From Adineta ricciae (Eukaryota > Rotifera > Eurotatoria > Adinetida > Adinetidae): a stretch of DNA of 64,000 bases. The stretch spans positions 172,213 to 236,212 of the forward strand of contig CAJNOJ010000060.1 in assembly GCA_905250025.1 (NCBI GenBank). Reading direction: 5' to 3'. The notes beneath the pieces are model-generated. The model did not search any database, was not told the origin of the DNA, and worked only from the letters and a program-made list of their open reading frames with translations. The translations under genes and the position numbers were made by a program. Of this stretch, positions 14,878-26,600 are shown in pieces; the stretch's first letter is position 1, and each line of letters begins with the position of its first letter.

Positions 14878-17800
14878 ATGAGTGGCAATTCGACAAATCA
14901 AAGCACATTAACTAGGAACGTTAGCTTTCACGATTGGCAAAAGGCTATAAAGGTTAGTATGCATTTCATTCTTATCTTCAAATGATGTTCTTATTCTCGA
15001 GATTTAATTGTGGTCGGAGACTTATCAACTTGTATGTCAATGTTTTCGTCAATGATAAATGTGATAAGCAAAAAGATAGTCACATATTTTTGAAAAAACA
15101 AGCTCGAGGTCCTAATGTTTTTCTACTATTGACAAATATTAACGAGAGTGATAGAACAGTCGTAAAAAACCGTTAGTTTCTCTTACGAAGAAGAGGTAAT
15201 AAAAATTTGTTAATGTTTATGCAGTACAGCCTTGGAGGGTGTAACTCTGTATATACCGTTATACACACGTCATGTTCTCTTATATTTTGCGTTGCACGAT
15301 TGGTTTGTTATAGAACATTCCTATAGTTCACTATGAATCATGCACGGCAGAAGAATCATTCGTATTTATTGTATTTAGATGGATATTCGAGATAAAATCA
15401 AGGATGAAATCAAAAAGGATCCCCGAAATCGATTGTATCAACATCAACAATTTGCTGCAACTGCTGTGAATGCACTTGAGCAACGTACACTTCTCGACGT
15501 CGATTCTGAGCCGTAAAGCAACGAAAAACATAACGTTGTTTTTCGTTGATTTTTATTTTCTATTTAATTAGGTTGAATACTCGTCACACAAGTATAATAT
15601 GTACCTTAGGTATGTTAAAATCTCATGGGAATAATGCGCGAAATTTATTCGAACATTTATTTCTAGGACCTGCATCACAAAGTGTGGAGATGCTCCAGAA
15701 AATGATCAAAGCTGGAATGAATATTGCTCGATTGAACTTTTCTCATGGTTCCTATGAAGTACATATTAGACATTCTCGTATTGAAAATAGCGTTTTCTTG
15801 CGTTTGTTTAGTACCACAAGCAAAGCATTGACAATGTCAGACAAGCGGAAGAGCTAACTAAAGAAAGTGGAACATTCCGAACGATTGCGATCGCCTTGGA
15901 TACAAAAGGTCCAGAAATTCGTACTGGTATACTTGCTGACGTAAGACAAAACAGATTTTACAAACAATTACGTGAAAGAATTGCCTTCTAGGGAGTTAAC
16001 AGTGAACTTGACTTGCAATGCGGTATGGCAGTCCGTTTAACTACAGACGAAACCTATGCGAATAAGTCTACCAAGGATAATCTATATGTTGATTATAAAA
16101 ATATAGTTAAAGTTATTCAAAAAGACAATCGAATTTATATCGACGATGGATTGATTTCCTTGTTAGTCAAAGATATCGGTTTGTATGGCAAATTGTATTG
16201 CTATCATTGCTCGTATTTTCGGTATTTCAGGTGAAACTTACCTTAATTGTGAAGTGGAGAACGGAGGTTTATTGGGAAGTAGGAAAGGTGTCAATTTACC
16301 TGGTGTACCCATCGATTTGCCAGCTGTGTCAGACAAGGATAAAGGTGATCTGAAATTTGCTGTCGACAATGAAGTAAGGACGAGCAATTGAATATTTGTT
16401 TATCTGTTTTATCTCTGTTAGCTTGATATGATTTTTGCAAGTTTTATTCGTGATGCTGAAGGTATTCGTGCTATTCGAAGTTTACTTGGTGAAAAAGGAC
16501 AACGGATGAAAATTATCGCCAAAATTGAAAACCATCAAGGCATCAAAAAGTAATTTGAACAGAACGCTTTTATTTCCGATGAAAAAACTAAACCAATTTG
16601 ATTTCGATCAGTTTCGACGATATTTTGCAAGAAGCTGATGGTATTATGGTGGCACGCGGTGATATGGGTATTGAAATTCCAGCTCAGAAAGTTTTCGTGG
16701 CACAAAAGATGATGATTGCTAAATGTAACCAAGCTGGCAAACCTGTGATTTGTGCCACGCAAGTAAATATATCCTTTCAAAAGTCGCCGAAATCCATCGA
16801 TGTTTGAATTAGATGTTAGAGAGTATGATTAAAAATCCTCGTCCAACTCGTGCCGAAGTTAGTGATGTTGCCAATGCTGTTTTGGACAATGCTGATTGCA
16901 TTATGTTATCTGGCGAATCGGCAAAAGGAAAATATCCTGTTCAATGCATTCAATTAATGCATGAAGTTTGTTTTGAAGGCTGCCAGTTATGCTTAACAAA
17001 TCGTTATGTAATTATTTTAGATCGCTCGAGAAGCTGAAGCGTGCTTGTTTCATCGAGAGTTGTTTGAGAATCTCCGTTATTTTACTAAACCACCATTGGT
17101 AAATAAGAGCAAAGGTATTGATTCGGCTTTTATGATAAAATGACTTTTTGTTCAGGATCAAATACAATCAGCAGCTATAGCTGCAGTTGAAGCTGCCTTT
17201 CGTAGTTTTGCCTCGATTATCGTCGTTTTAACTCATTCCGGAGAGTAAGAACTTCGACGATTTTGCTTACGAATGTTTTCCATTTCCTTTGGGATAGATC
17301 TGCCCGTCTCATTGCTCAGTATCGTCCACGAGCTGTTATCATGGCAGTTACTCGATCATTGAAAACGGCTAGATTGTTACACATTTATCGTGGCTGTTGT
17401 CCTGTCTACGTTGAAGGTAAATGAATTTATTTGATTGCTAGAAACCTCATATTGAGTGTATTCTTTTAGTTCCACGCAGTAAGTGATATAATCATTCCCG
17501 TTTCAATGACCTTTCTCTTTTAATTTCATCAGAGAAAAATACAACGGAAGACAACCAAAACAACGGTTAGTTTGTTCAACTATTTTTACTTTATTATGAA
17601 TCATAAACTGTTTTCTTTTTTCCAGATCAAGACCAGAATGGTAATATCTTGTTTTTCAATTGGCAAATAAAACTACTTGGATTATTTTAGATCCTGATCA
17701 AGGAGAAAAGGTTGCATTTAAACAACATAACATATCAACTACACAAGCTCTGGCCATGAGCGATTGGTTACTTGATGTTGATGCACGTGTTATCGATGCA

Positions 17801-17971
17801 ATCCGAGTTGCCAAAGATCGTGGTTTTTGCACAACAGGTGATGCTGTTATCGTTGTGACAGGATGGGTACGACCTTTTCCTTGCATTGCATTTCATTTCA
17901 GCCTTCTTTTCTCTCCTTAGCGTCCAGGTTATGGCACCACAAATACACTACGTATCATATATGCGGATTAG
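14878..17971 (+). CDS. PKM: Pyruvate kinase
   Basis: This is the glycolytic enzyme converting phosphoenolpyruvate and ADP to pyruvate and ATP. Many short exons are separated by introns of about 50-60 nt, except intron 1 (14953-15378). Landmarks are [66 protein letters not shown], the catalytic lysine block [35 protein letters not shown], the signature [32 protein letters not shown] and [13 protein letters not shown]. The C-domain has [37 protein letters not shown] and a final [14 protein letters not shown]-loop-like segment. The N-terminal extension before NTRHTS (about 70 residues) is longer than in vertebrates. Three in-frame mini-exons (17470-17478, 17533-17565, 17626-17640) insert a polar loop before DPDQGEKV. 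The family is certain; the PKM symbol is generic. Confidence 0.96.
17470..17640 (+). other. Cluster of three in-frame mini-exons in pyruvate kinase
   Basis: Three exons of 9 nt (17470-17478), 33 nt (17533-17565) and 15 nt (17626-17640) lie between donors and acceptors of clear GT-AG type. They encode [14 protein letters not shown] and DQDQN. Each is a multiple of three and is flanked by phase-1 introns, so any combination can be skipped without a frame change. Skipping all three gives [12 protein letters not shown], which matches the uninterrupted C-domain of other pyruvate kinases (cf. KDPVQEAW in human). Confidence 0.8.
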
Positions 17972-19200
17972 CCTTGATCTCTTTTCTTTTAATTATATGC
18001 TCTATTTCTCGAAACATAATTAAACATGAAGTTATTTTATCAAGAGATAATAAACTACTCAAATCTCCTAGGCCTGCAAAAATAAAAACAAATCGATCTC
18101 TTTCAATAACGCACCATACACAGAAGTTCGATAGGAACTCGAGATCACATCTCTCTAATTCTAAATATACAAACTAAAGTACTCAGAGCAGTAGGCAATA
18201 TATCACCGGGAGTTATTCGGCAAAGCGTTTCTTTCCGCTACTCTGTCGAGAGCAACAGACTTTCACCATTTGCTTGTCTATACATTTTTTATCAGACACA
18301 TATTATATTCATATAATTTTCAATATGCATTATGAGACATTCAATTCAAACTATGCTTTCTTCTCGCATCGTCAACAAACGAACTTGATTTCCAACTCCT
18401 ATCCAATAAATGCCAAAATAATTCCATTAATAAATCCCATACTATTCAATTGAGCAATCTTTGATCCATAATAAAATAACTAAATATGACTTACTGTTCA
18501 TCTCCTTCGCCCTTTTTCCGGACACTTATAAATAAAAATCAATTTCTTAAAAGTTCTTTCCGGAAAACCTTTTCAATGATTTATGTCAAACTTACCTTCA
18601 ATCCACTCAACAGAGAAAAAAAACATATTTTCATTATTAACGACTAGATATCCATTCATAAGTTCTAATATTGATATTTTTCTGTGTTAATGAATAGAAA
18701 AATAATAACTATCTATTTCCATTTGGAAATCGAATGAGAAGAAGATTGAATTTAGTAAGCAGCTGCTCATCCTACCGACGAGGGATGAAAGCTCAATGAA
18801 TGAACATAATCATTTAATAATGATGAATAATCTCAATTATCGATAGAATGGAAAAGAAAACGTCACCGACCAATACGAATTCGTTCTCTCGTTCTCTTCT
18901 TCGCACTTATAGAATTTTTCTCTTTCTCTCTACTCATTCTCGACCAATGAAATCGTCTCTTCTATTACTTTCTTGCTGGGTTGCAAGATGACGATCATTC
19001 ATCAAGATCATTTGAAGTTGAATTCTCTTTCTCACTTGCTCTAACCTGTTGTATCGGCAATTGTCTAACATCAAATAAGATACATTTCACCAATCCTCTG
19101 CTTTACCAGCTGATAAAATTATCTCAATCTCCTTCTCTCTCTCTTTCTCATATACACGTATATATATATATATATGGCATCATTTCTCTAAAGTTACAAT
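17972..19200. other. Intergenic region pyruvate kinase / Gfi1-like
   Basis: This is about 1.2 kb of AT-rich DNA with no gene signal. It should contain the regulatory region of the Gfi1-like gene. CT-rich runs occur at 18885-18965 and 19120-19150, and a TA run lies just before the start. Confidence 0.5.
19159..19175. repeat. (TA)n run
   Basis: A short perfect TA repeat lies 26 nt upstream of the Gfi1-like start codon. Confidence 0.8.
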
Positions 19201-20503
19201 ATGTCTTCAATCTTTCCAACCTGGTTTACTGATACGATGTTGCTTCAACGAAAAAACTTTCTTTCCGAACAATCTGGTGAAGATCTTACGGAACGATTGA
19301 AGTATCTACTTGGTATTCAATACTATGCTGGTATTCTTACGCCGCCTTCGACAACATCATCGGAGAATATTAAAGACGAACAAGAAGATGAAAATGAAGA
19401 TGATAACAGCAGCGAAACAATGATGGATTCATCCAGTTCTGCTTACAAATGTAACGAATGTGACAAGGATTTCTCCACATCTCATGGCTTAGAAGTGCAT
19501 GTTCGTCGAACGCATGCATCCGAAACGCGACCTTACACGTGTGATCTGTGTCCGAAAACATTCAGTCACACATTATCGCTCTCTCAACATCGGAACACTC
19601 ACACACAAGAACGATGTTTTCAGTGTAAAATCTGTGGAAAGTCATTTAAGCGTTCATCGACCTTATCGACACACTTGTTAATTCACTCCGATACTCGACC
19701 ATACTCGTGTTTACATTGTGGCAAACGGTTTCATCAAAAATCTGATATGAAAAAGCATACATATATTCATACAGGTAATTATCTTTACAATCTCGGTAAA
19801 AGCTTGGAATAATCAATGACAATCAGTGAGATTAGCTCTGCTGACATATCGATATCGATTTGCAAGAAAGAACGATGACGACGGAAAATGCATGATACAA
19901 TTAACCAGATGTCATCGACTCTCTCGAGGAAAAAGATGATGATGACCATTTTAAACATTGATAGGAACCTTGTTAACTATGCACACTTAAAGAAAAGGAA
20001 AGAACTCGTCTAAGATATGACGGATTATTTTCACACTCGGTCGCTTTCTTTTTTTTTTCTTGCTTGCATGCTCTCGAGAGATTGAGCAGATCCTGAATGT
20101 TATCTCTCTTTTGTCTGATTATATTCACCCGAAAATGTCAAATGTTCCAGGGAAATTCAACAATATTCTTTTCATTTTAGGAGAAAAACCTCATAAATGC
20201 ATCGTCTGTGGAAAGGCTTTTTCGCAATCATCTAATTTGATTACACATAGCCGGAAACATACGGGATTCAAGCCATTTCAATGTCATAAATGTTTACGTG
20301 CGTTTCAACGAAAAGTCGATCTTCGCCGACATATCGACACTCAACACGGTGCCGAACACGTTCAAGGGAATCTATCGTTGAAAGGCAAATTCGTTGATCC
20401 ACAGTTAAACAGTAGTTTGAATGAAAGCAATCATTCAACAAGTAATGGAGGGAAATACGGACCGATTGGATCATTAATACAAGAACTGGCCGCTCGTCAT
20501 TAA
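19201..20503 (+). CDS. GFI1: Gfi1/Senseless-type C2H2 zinc-finger transcription factor
   Basis: This is a six-finger C2H2 protein in two exons, 19201-19774 and 20181-20503, with a relatively long intron of about 406 nt. Fingers 3-6 are nearly diagnostic for the Gfi1/Senseless family: [40 protein letters not shown], then [20 protein letters not shown] and [16 protein letters not shown]. Family members are nuclear repressors or activators acting in sensory, neural and blood cell fate. Fingers 1-2 ([20 protein letters not shown] and [20 protein letters not shown]) also align. The N-terminus [18 protein letters not shown] has no SNAG repressor motif (MPRSFLVKK type), and the linker to the fingers is short and acidic, so the protein is compact at about 298 residues. 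Absence of SNAG resembles fly Senseless more than vertebrate Gfi1. Confidence 0.93.
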
Positions 20504-21782
20504 TGGGACTATCTAACTTGTGCATGATTATTAGTATTATTTTTTGTTTTCTTGTCCTTTCCTTCTTTCTTTTCTGTATAAATGATCATCCATATGTTGA
20601 TGTGTCATATTGAAGGGCGGTGAAGATTGAAAGTGTGAGCAACCATCTGGAGAAGGAAAAAAAATCTTGATTGAGGTCGACGCAGTGCTGTTTTATTATG
20701 TATTACAAATCTAGCACGAAAGGTAACAAGATTATTAATCTCACATCAATACTGTGACTAGAATTCATTTATAAACTTATTTCATTCGCTTCATACATTT
20801 GCCGATTAATCACTAAACAACAATAGTTAAATATTATTAGTCGATTGTCAGAGAAATGTGCTGTCTGCGTCGTATTCGTTTGCTCGAGTAGCAGAAATAA
20901 ACGCTTATGGGTGGAAATCGAACGATGATTCGTGGGCGTTTTGTTCTTCTCGTTAGCAGGTGTTGAATATGAGCAGACGTGATCATCACTATTTCTGATC
21001 GACATCGTGAAGGGAGAAAGAAAACTTGACAAGTTGTCTTTTTTTGTTCTTCTGATCCTTGAGGCAATTTAAATAGACAAGAAAAAAGAAGAACTAAAAT
21101 GTGAAACGCCATTTGGTCATTGTTGCTTCCGGGTGGAGAGACAGAAGAAACCTTGTTAGAGTAGGAAAATGAGAATTAAACATACTTTGCGTCGTAACAA
21201 TGATCTTTTAGTTAAATCAATCATCTGTACATCTTCTCGAGAGTCGGAAAGGCAATTAAATATGATGACAAAATCCACACGTTGTGAAACTTCGTTTTTT
21301 TCATTATCTGATCGTTCAGAAAAGCAATCATCAACGATTTGAGTCTCATGTGAATAGCGGCGAACGCAAACGTTGTGCTCTGCTGACTTCGGAGACAAAA
21401 TCGTGTTTTTCTTCTTCTCTTGCCAAAGAAAATGAAGATGGACTATGTCACAGCGGAGAATAGTGTGATGGAAAAGACAGTTTGCTGTTCGAGATGAACC
21501 AGTGATTAAGTTAATCAAACACATCAGAAAACATGATGATTATATTTATGTAGAAAATGACTGTAGATGAGAATCGATGATTCATAATAACATACAAGCA
21601 ATTGAACTTTGACTAGCCAAATATTCTTTCGTCACAGACTGTTCTTTTTATTTGTTTTCTAATCGCTAGCGATGTTAGATTTTCAGTTCTTATTATGCCA
21701 AATAAAAAAAATGCACAAGACAATAATATTGGCACATTCGAATGACCATGCATACTCGGAAAAAATAATTGATATGTATGTT
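20504..21782. other. Convergent intergenic region Gfi1-like / RPLP0
   Basis: This is the 3' flank of two converging genes, about 1.3 kb and AT-rich. Open frames here carry no domain. No RNA gene or repeat was recognised. Confidence 0.5.
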
Positions 21783-23342
21783 TTAACCAAATATATCGAG
21801 ACCACCCATATCTTCATCATCCGATTCTGGTTCGGCTGGTTTGGCTGCAGGAGCAGCGGCGGCTGGTTTGCTACCGCCGGCAGTTCCTGCAGCAGGTGCA
21901 CTGGCTGGTGCTGCGACAGCAGCGAATTTCGATGGATCTTTTAAGTATTCTTTTAACTAGAAGAAACGAAAGCAAAATTGAATGATATGACAATGAAAAA
22001 TGGACTTCGGAATGCTGTTGGATATGATCGATTATTCATCAGTTGCTTTTATCAGTAGCAGAACTGGGTAGTAATATTTATCATCTATCCGGGGCTTTTT
22101 TTGTACAACGAAAAGCAAGAATGTGGATTTTTGATGACTTACGGTTTTTGCTTGGTCGAATTCGACATCACTATTAGCAGCTAATGCTAATAAACGTTTG
22201 AATCCACCAAGTACGAGATGTGGTGCTGATGCTTGATTTGGATAATTGATGCCCAATGAAAAAGCTGCTAGACGTTGAATACCTTGCGAGAATTTGGCAC
22301 GTAAGTCAGCTGGCTTGATATCGAGAATTGTCGGTTCGAAGCATGAGCCCGAGTCATAGACTATTCAAACATCTGAATGCTATTGTTATGCAAAAAGAGA
22401 TATCGTTTGTACCTTGACGAATAATCAAACCATAACTAAATGGTGAAATGTTCAACATGTTAAGTAATGTTGCTTCACTTGGACCAACTTTCTCACCAAT
22501 TTTGATTAAGTGAACATCATTCTAAAGTAGGAAAGTTATTCGAGGGAATTCATAGTCTTGCATTTACCTACGTACAATGATTTCAATAGTACCACGTGTG
22601 ATTTTAGTTGGAATTTGAAGAGCTTGAAAAAAACTGGTTTTTTCTGGACCTAAGTTTGTTACTTGAGCCGGGATAGTGACATCAACAGGTGCAATAGCAC
22701 CAGCGCGGGCTGGAGCAGCAACCTAAACATACTTTCTAGTGACGAAATGCTTTGATCAATCGAAAATGTTAAACCTTATTTTCCAAAAGTTTATCGCGAA
22801 TTAAGCCTAGATCTTCTTTGGTAAAGACGAAACCAACATTTTCGTAAACATGTGGTAATATTTTTTCTAAATTGCTGTTCTTCGATATTTGTCCACGAAT
22901 GGTCTTGCGCATCATGGTATTCTTTCCCATCATAATCACTAGAAACCATTCAATATGATCGTAATTTCATAGCGAAATTTTCGATCGAGAACACTTACCA
23001 GCGTGACCGCGAAGAGAGACACGGATTTTCTGCATTTGACGAGAGCCAACATTATCAGCACCAACAACAAATACTTTCGGATATTCATCCAAATATTGCT
23101 AAAAGAACAAAGATATTAGTTTCTTGAAGTTCTTCTTTAAATTCAGTTTTATCATTGATGCTCTCAGAAAGAAAGTATTCTCAATGTTTCCGAAGAAACT
23201 CAGAATTGCAGAACACATTATAAATGGGATCGTCATCAGCGAGCAATCATTTCTTTAGACTTCTTCTCTAACGAAAACTGGTCTGTACCGCTAAACGCAT
23301 TGTATATTTGGCTTTCCATGTTGAACGGTCTTCTTTCACCAT
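21783..23342 (-). CDS. RPLP0: 60S acidic ribosomal protein P0
   Basis: This is the ribosomal stalk base protein that anchors P1/P2 dimers and recruits elongation factors. Spliced minus-strand blocks are [18 protein letters not shown], then [98 protein letters not shown] and an alanine-rich hinge. It ends [15 protein letters not shown], the usual stalk tail (SDEDMGFGLFD in vertebrates). The start at 23342 gives the family's N-terminus. Seven exons are separated by introns of about 55-70 nt, except intron 1 (23103-23288), which carries a C/D snoRNA, and the last (21960-22143). A TTTTCAG acceptor about 40 nt before the ATG suggests a leader exon or trans-splice site. It is transcribed divergently from the KMT2 gene. 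Confidence 0.97.
23159..23245 (-). ncRNA. Box C/D snoRNA in RPLP0 intron 1, SNORD96-like (5.8S Gm75 guide)
   Basis: On the minus strand, the RPLP0 intron has a 5-bp terminal stem (TGCTC at 23245-23241 with GAGCA at 23163-23159). It encloses a box C core TGATGA (23238-23233), a D' box CTGA (23203-23200) and a box D CTGA (23167-23164). Directly upstream of D' lies AATGTGTTCTGCAATT, complementary to the conserved animal 5.8S segment around GAATTGCAG(G/A)ACACATT. By the D-plus-5 rule the methylated nucleotide is the G of AATTGC, which is Gm75 of human 5.8S, the target of human SNORD96. A 14-nt UUCG-capped hairpin (23199-23186) follows D'. The base before the TGATGA core is C rather than the usual purine, and box C' is degenerate. 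Ribosomal-protein introns are common snoRNA hosts. Confidence 0.82.
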
Positions 23343-23690
23343 TGTTCAAAAACGATTTCTGCCAGATGTTTCAGTCTGAAAACAAAAGGCAATAGAGAAT
23401 TAGCTGTAGTTTAGCGAGAATTTTCGATAAAAAACGAATCTCTTCAAAACGGCTACACGTCGGTGTATCGACCTCCGTCGAATTCGTTGAAAAATACAAC
23501 TTTGATGAATTGAATTTTTCAATGCGGATATCATTTTCATCTTCATTGAAAATAATTAGAAAAAATTTCGAATGTATTTTTTAATTGAAAGCGAATTGTA
23601 TGGATTAAATGAATGAAGGACAAAGGACTTACGGAATGAAAAAATCAGCCAATCAGACGATTTCCCATCGTTTTTTGAGCTTTTTACGAA
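23343..23690. promoter_or_regulatory. Bidirectional promoter region RPLP0 / KMT2
   Basis: Only 348 nt separate the two divergent start codons, so both promoters must lie here. The leader of RPLP0 appears to begin after an acceptor near 23377. No TATA box was assigned with confidence. Confidence 0.55.
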
Positions 23691-26600
23691 ATGATTGAAC
23701 CAGGAACAGTAGAACTTAACCGAGAATGTAATTTACTAAAACGATGTTATAGTTTCGAACAGAATGATTCTCCGAAACGACCGAAAACTGTCGAAGACAA
23801 TGGTATATCATCCACAGATACGGATACAGAATCGAAAGATTCCCTTAGTGATAATGAAAGTCTTCCTGACGATGAATCAAATCTCTCAACTGATCAGTCT
23901 CGGCCTCTGCCGGTTGTTTATATTCAAACAGGTCTGTCTTCTCGAACTCCGACACTGAGTAGACATTCAAGAAACATAATCAAACAATTTCGGGATCTCT
24001 GTAATCAAAATCAAAGAAAAACACTCCTATCGACGTCGTGTACAAATAATAGCGTTGATCAAAATAAAAAACTACGATGTGAATTAAAACAGACATTTGA
24101 TCGAAATGATCTCTTCAAAGAAGGTTACGTGGTATTATCAGATGAAACATTTCCATTTCATTCACTTTGTTATATGGTTAGTACCCTCGTTTTCCATTCA
24201 GCTAACATTCTATCCGTTTTAGTGCGGCTCTATGGGCACTGAATTGATCTATTGTAATAGCTGTTGTCAAGCGTATCATACAGTTTGTTTGAATGAATTT
24301 GAACGTCCTGAGTTGTATCCAACACCTGAGTCTTGGGTATGTCCCAATTGTACAATATGTAATATATGTGGTTTAGAAATCAATGCGGCCATAATCTCAT
24401 GTTCGGACTGTAAACGAAGTTATCATGTCAAATGTCTGAAGCAATGTAAAGGCGAACAAGAAAGTATTCAGTGTTCAAATCAAAGATGGTCTTGTCCCTT
24501 GTGTATTAAATGTGATTGTGGACAACCGGTAGTTTCGACTGAACGGAATCTTCTTTCGTTGAACAGATCTCTCTCATCGCAGCAGTCCGCGATGTGTGCT
24601 GATTGTTTGAATAATATGAAAATTATTCGATCGAATAAAAGTGAATCCATCGAAAAATGCCATATATGTGACAAATTCATCGAGCAGTTCAGTACCAAAC
24701 CTAGACCATTGTTTTCGGTTTCCTTAATTGGCAACCAACCGCAAGAGAAAATCAAAAATTTATTCCAATGCACTCAATGTAAACATCGTTTTCATCCGAA
24801 ATGTGATGGTTATCTAAATGAAGATGTTACCTTGATCAAAAACATCTCGATCAATATAGTTTGCTCAAAATGTGACTTAAATCAAAAGGAAAATACTCGA
24901 AATGCATTGCTCAACTATAAAATACAAAGTGAGCAGATTTCTGATAGATCTCCTAAATTACATCTGTTCGTTTTGTAGTTCTGAAAAGTACAACAGCAAG
25001 TTTGTGTTCCACTCTACAAATCATGATCACTGAAGATAGTCGTTTGCATTCCATGAAACGTTATTTGTCCAACCTGCAACAACTGCATCAAGCTCGTACA
25101 TATTCATTGAATCTGCACGCTTTTATCAACGATCTACTGATTATCATCCAACGCCTACTCGATAATCAGGATAGTCGACAATGGCAAGCAGCTATTGACA
25201 CTTGTATAAAACAATATTGCCCGTGGTTTAAGCTATCCAGTGTGTTATCAAACACGAATAAAACATTAATTTGTTCTTCGTCCCATTTTTCTCAATCACA
25301 ATCGAATTCAACTGTTCATCGATGCTGTGCTTTGCCATCGATGGATCATGCATATGCATTGAACAACGATCGTCTGTTCTTACAAGCGAATATCCATAAG
25401 AATCATTTATTGACATCAACTGATTCTCTATTGCGTTATATCGATAATAAACTCGACGAGAAAGATTCTTTTGTTAATCTGTATCAAATCGATACTCGAC
25501 TCTGTCAACTGTGTCAAACATATGCTGAACATTATTCAGCAAATATCTCTCGTCTTATACCGATTGGAATCAAACAATGGGTACACATCGGTTGTATACT
25601 TCCAGCATATGTGAAAACTCTTGATCGATCACCGTATGTTCTTCATAATGTACGCGAGACAGTTCAACGATGTCAAACAAAGCTCAAATGTGATTTGTGT
25701 TTGCGAATGGGTGCAAGTGTACAATGTTTTGAAAACGATTGTCAAACTTATTACCATTGTCGATGTATAGAAGAATACTATACAAAATTTGATAAAGGTT
25801 TACAAGAAAAATTCAACATGACTAATGGATTGTTACCGAATTTAACCACGCTGTGTATCAAACATAGTAAAATGAAATTGAATGAAATTGACAGTAAGTT
25901 ATGCACTTCCATTTGAAGATCTCTCGAGATTTAAAGTTTAGATAATTCGAATATCTCCAAACTGAAATCGATCAATTTATCTTCTACAATCTTGACTGAT
26001 CTGTCGAATTCTGTTCTTGAATTTTCTTTCACTGACATTCGACTTTGTATTGGTTCTCTTCAAATCCACTCACTAGGCAATTTCGAATATCTTCTCGACG
26101 ACGATCCGAACCCGATAAACTATCCCAATAAATATCATGCATCACGTGTATTTTGGAGTACGAAGAATGCTCGACAGAAAACAATCTATCATCTGTATAT
26201 CGACATTGAACAAACGTACCATCAAGAAACATGTAATCATCAAACTATTGCGTGTCCTCTTTCACAAGAACAACAATTATACGAACAATGCCAACAATAT
26301 TTTAATACATTTCAAAGAAAAACGTCCACTCGTCAAACTCATCAATCACATATCGAAATTTTCAACGAAATTCAAAATCGAACATCGAAGCCCGTAGTAA
26401 AAACAACCACACTATCAAAAGATCTGCATATGGATGAAAGTTCATCTAAACTCTCAGAACGGAACACAGAAACGATTGCAGTGGATGCGAAAACCTTAAG
26501 AAACTTCTTTATGAACGATTCCAAAAGTTTCTCTCAATTAGCTTTCGCACTCGCACATGCTCTTTCGGGAACCAACACGTAAGTATAACACTATCACTCT

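Noticed and set aside
21960-22143. Second snoRNA candidate in the last RPLP0 intron (8-bp arms TTGCTTTT / AAAAGCAA with a CTGA next to the 3' arm)
   Set aside because: No box C follows the 5' arm, the TGATGA lies outside the stem and no H/ACA layout fits.
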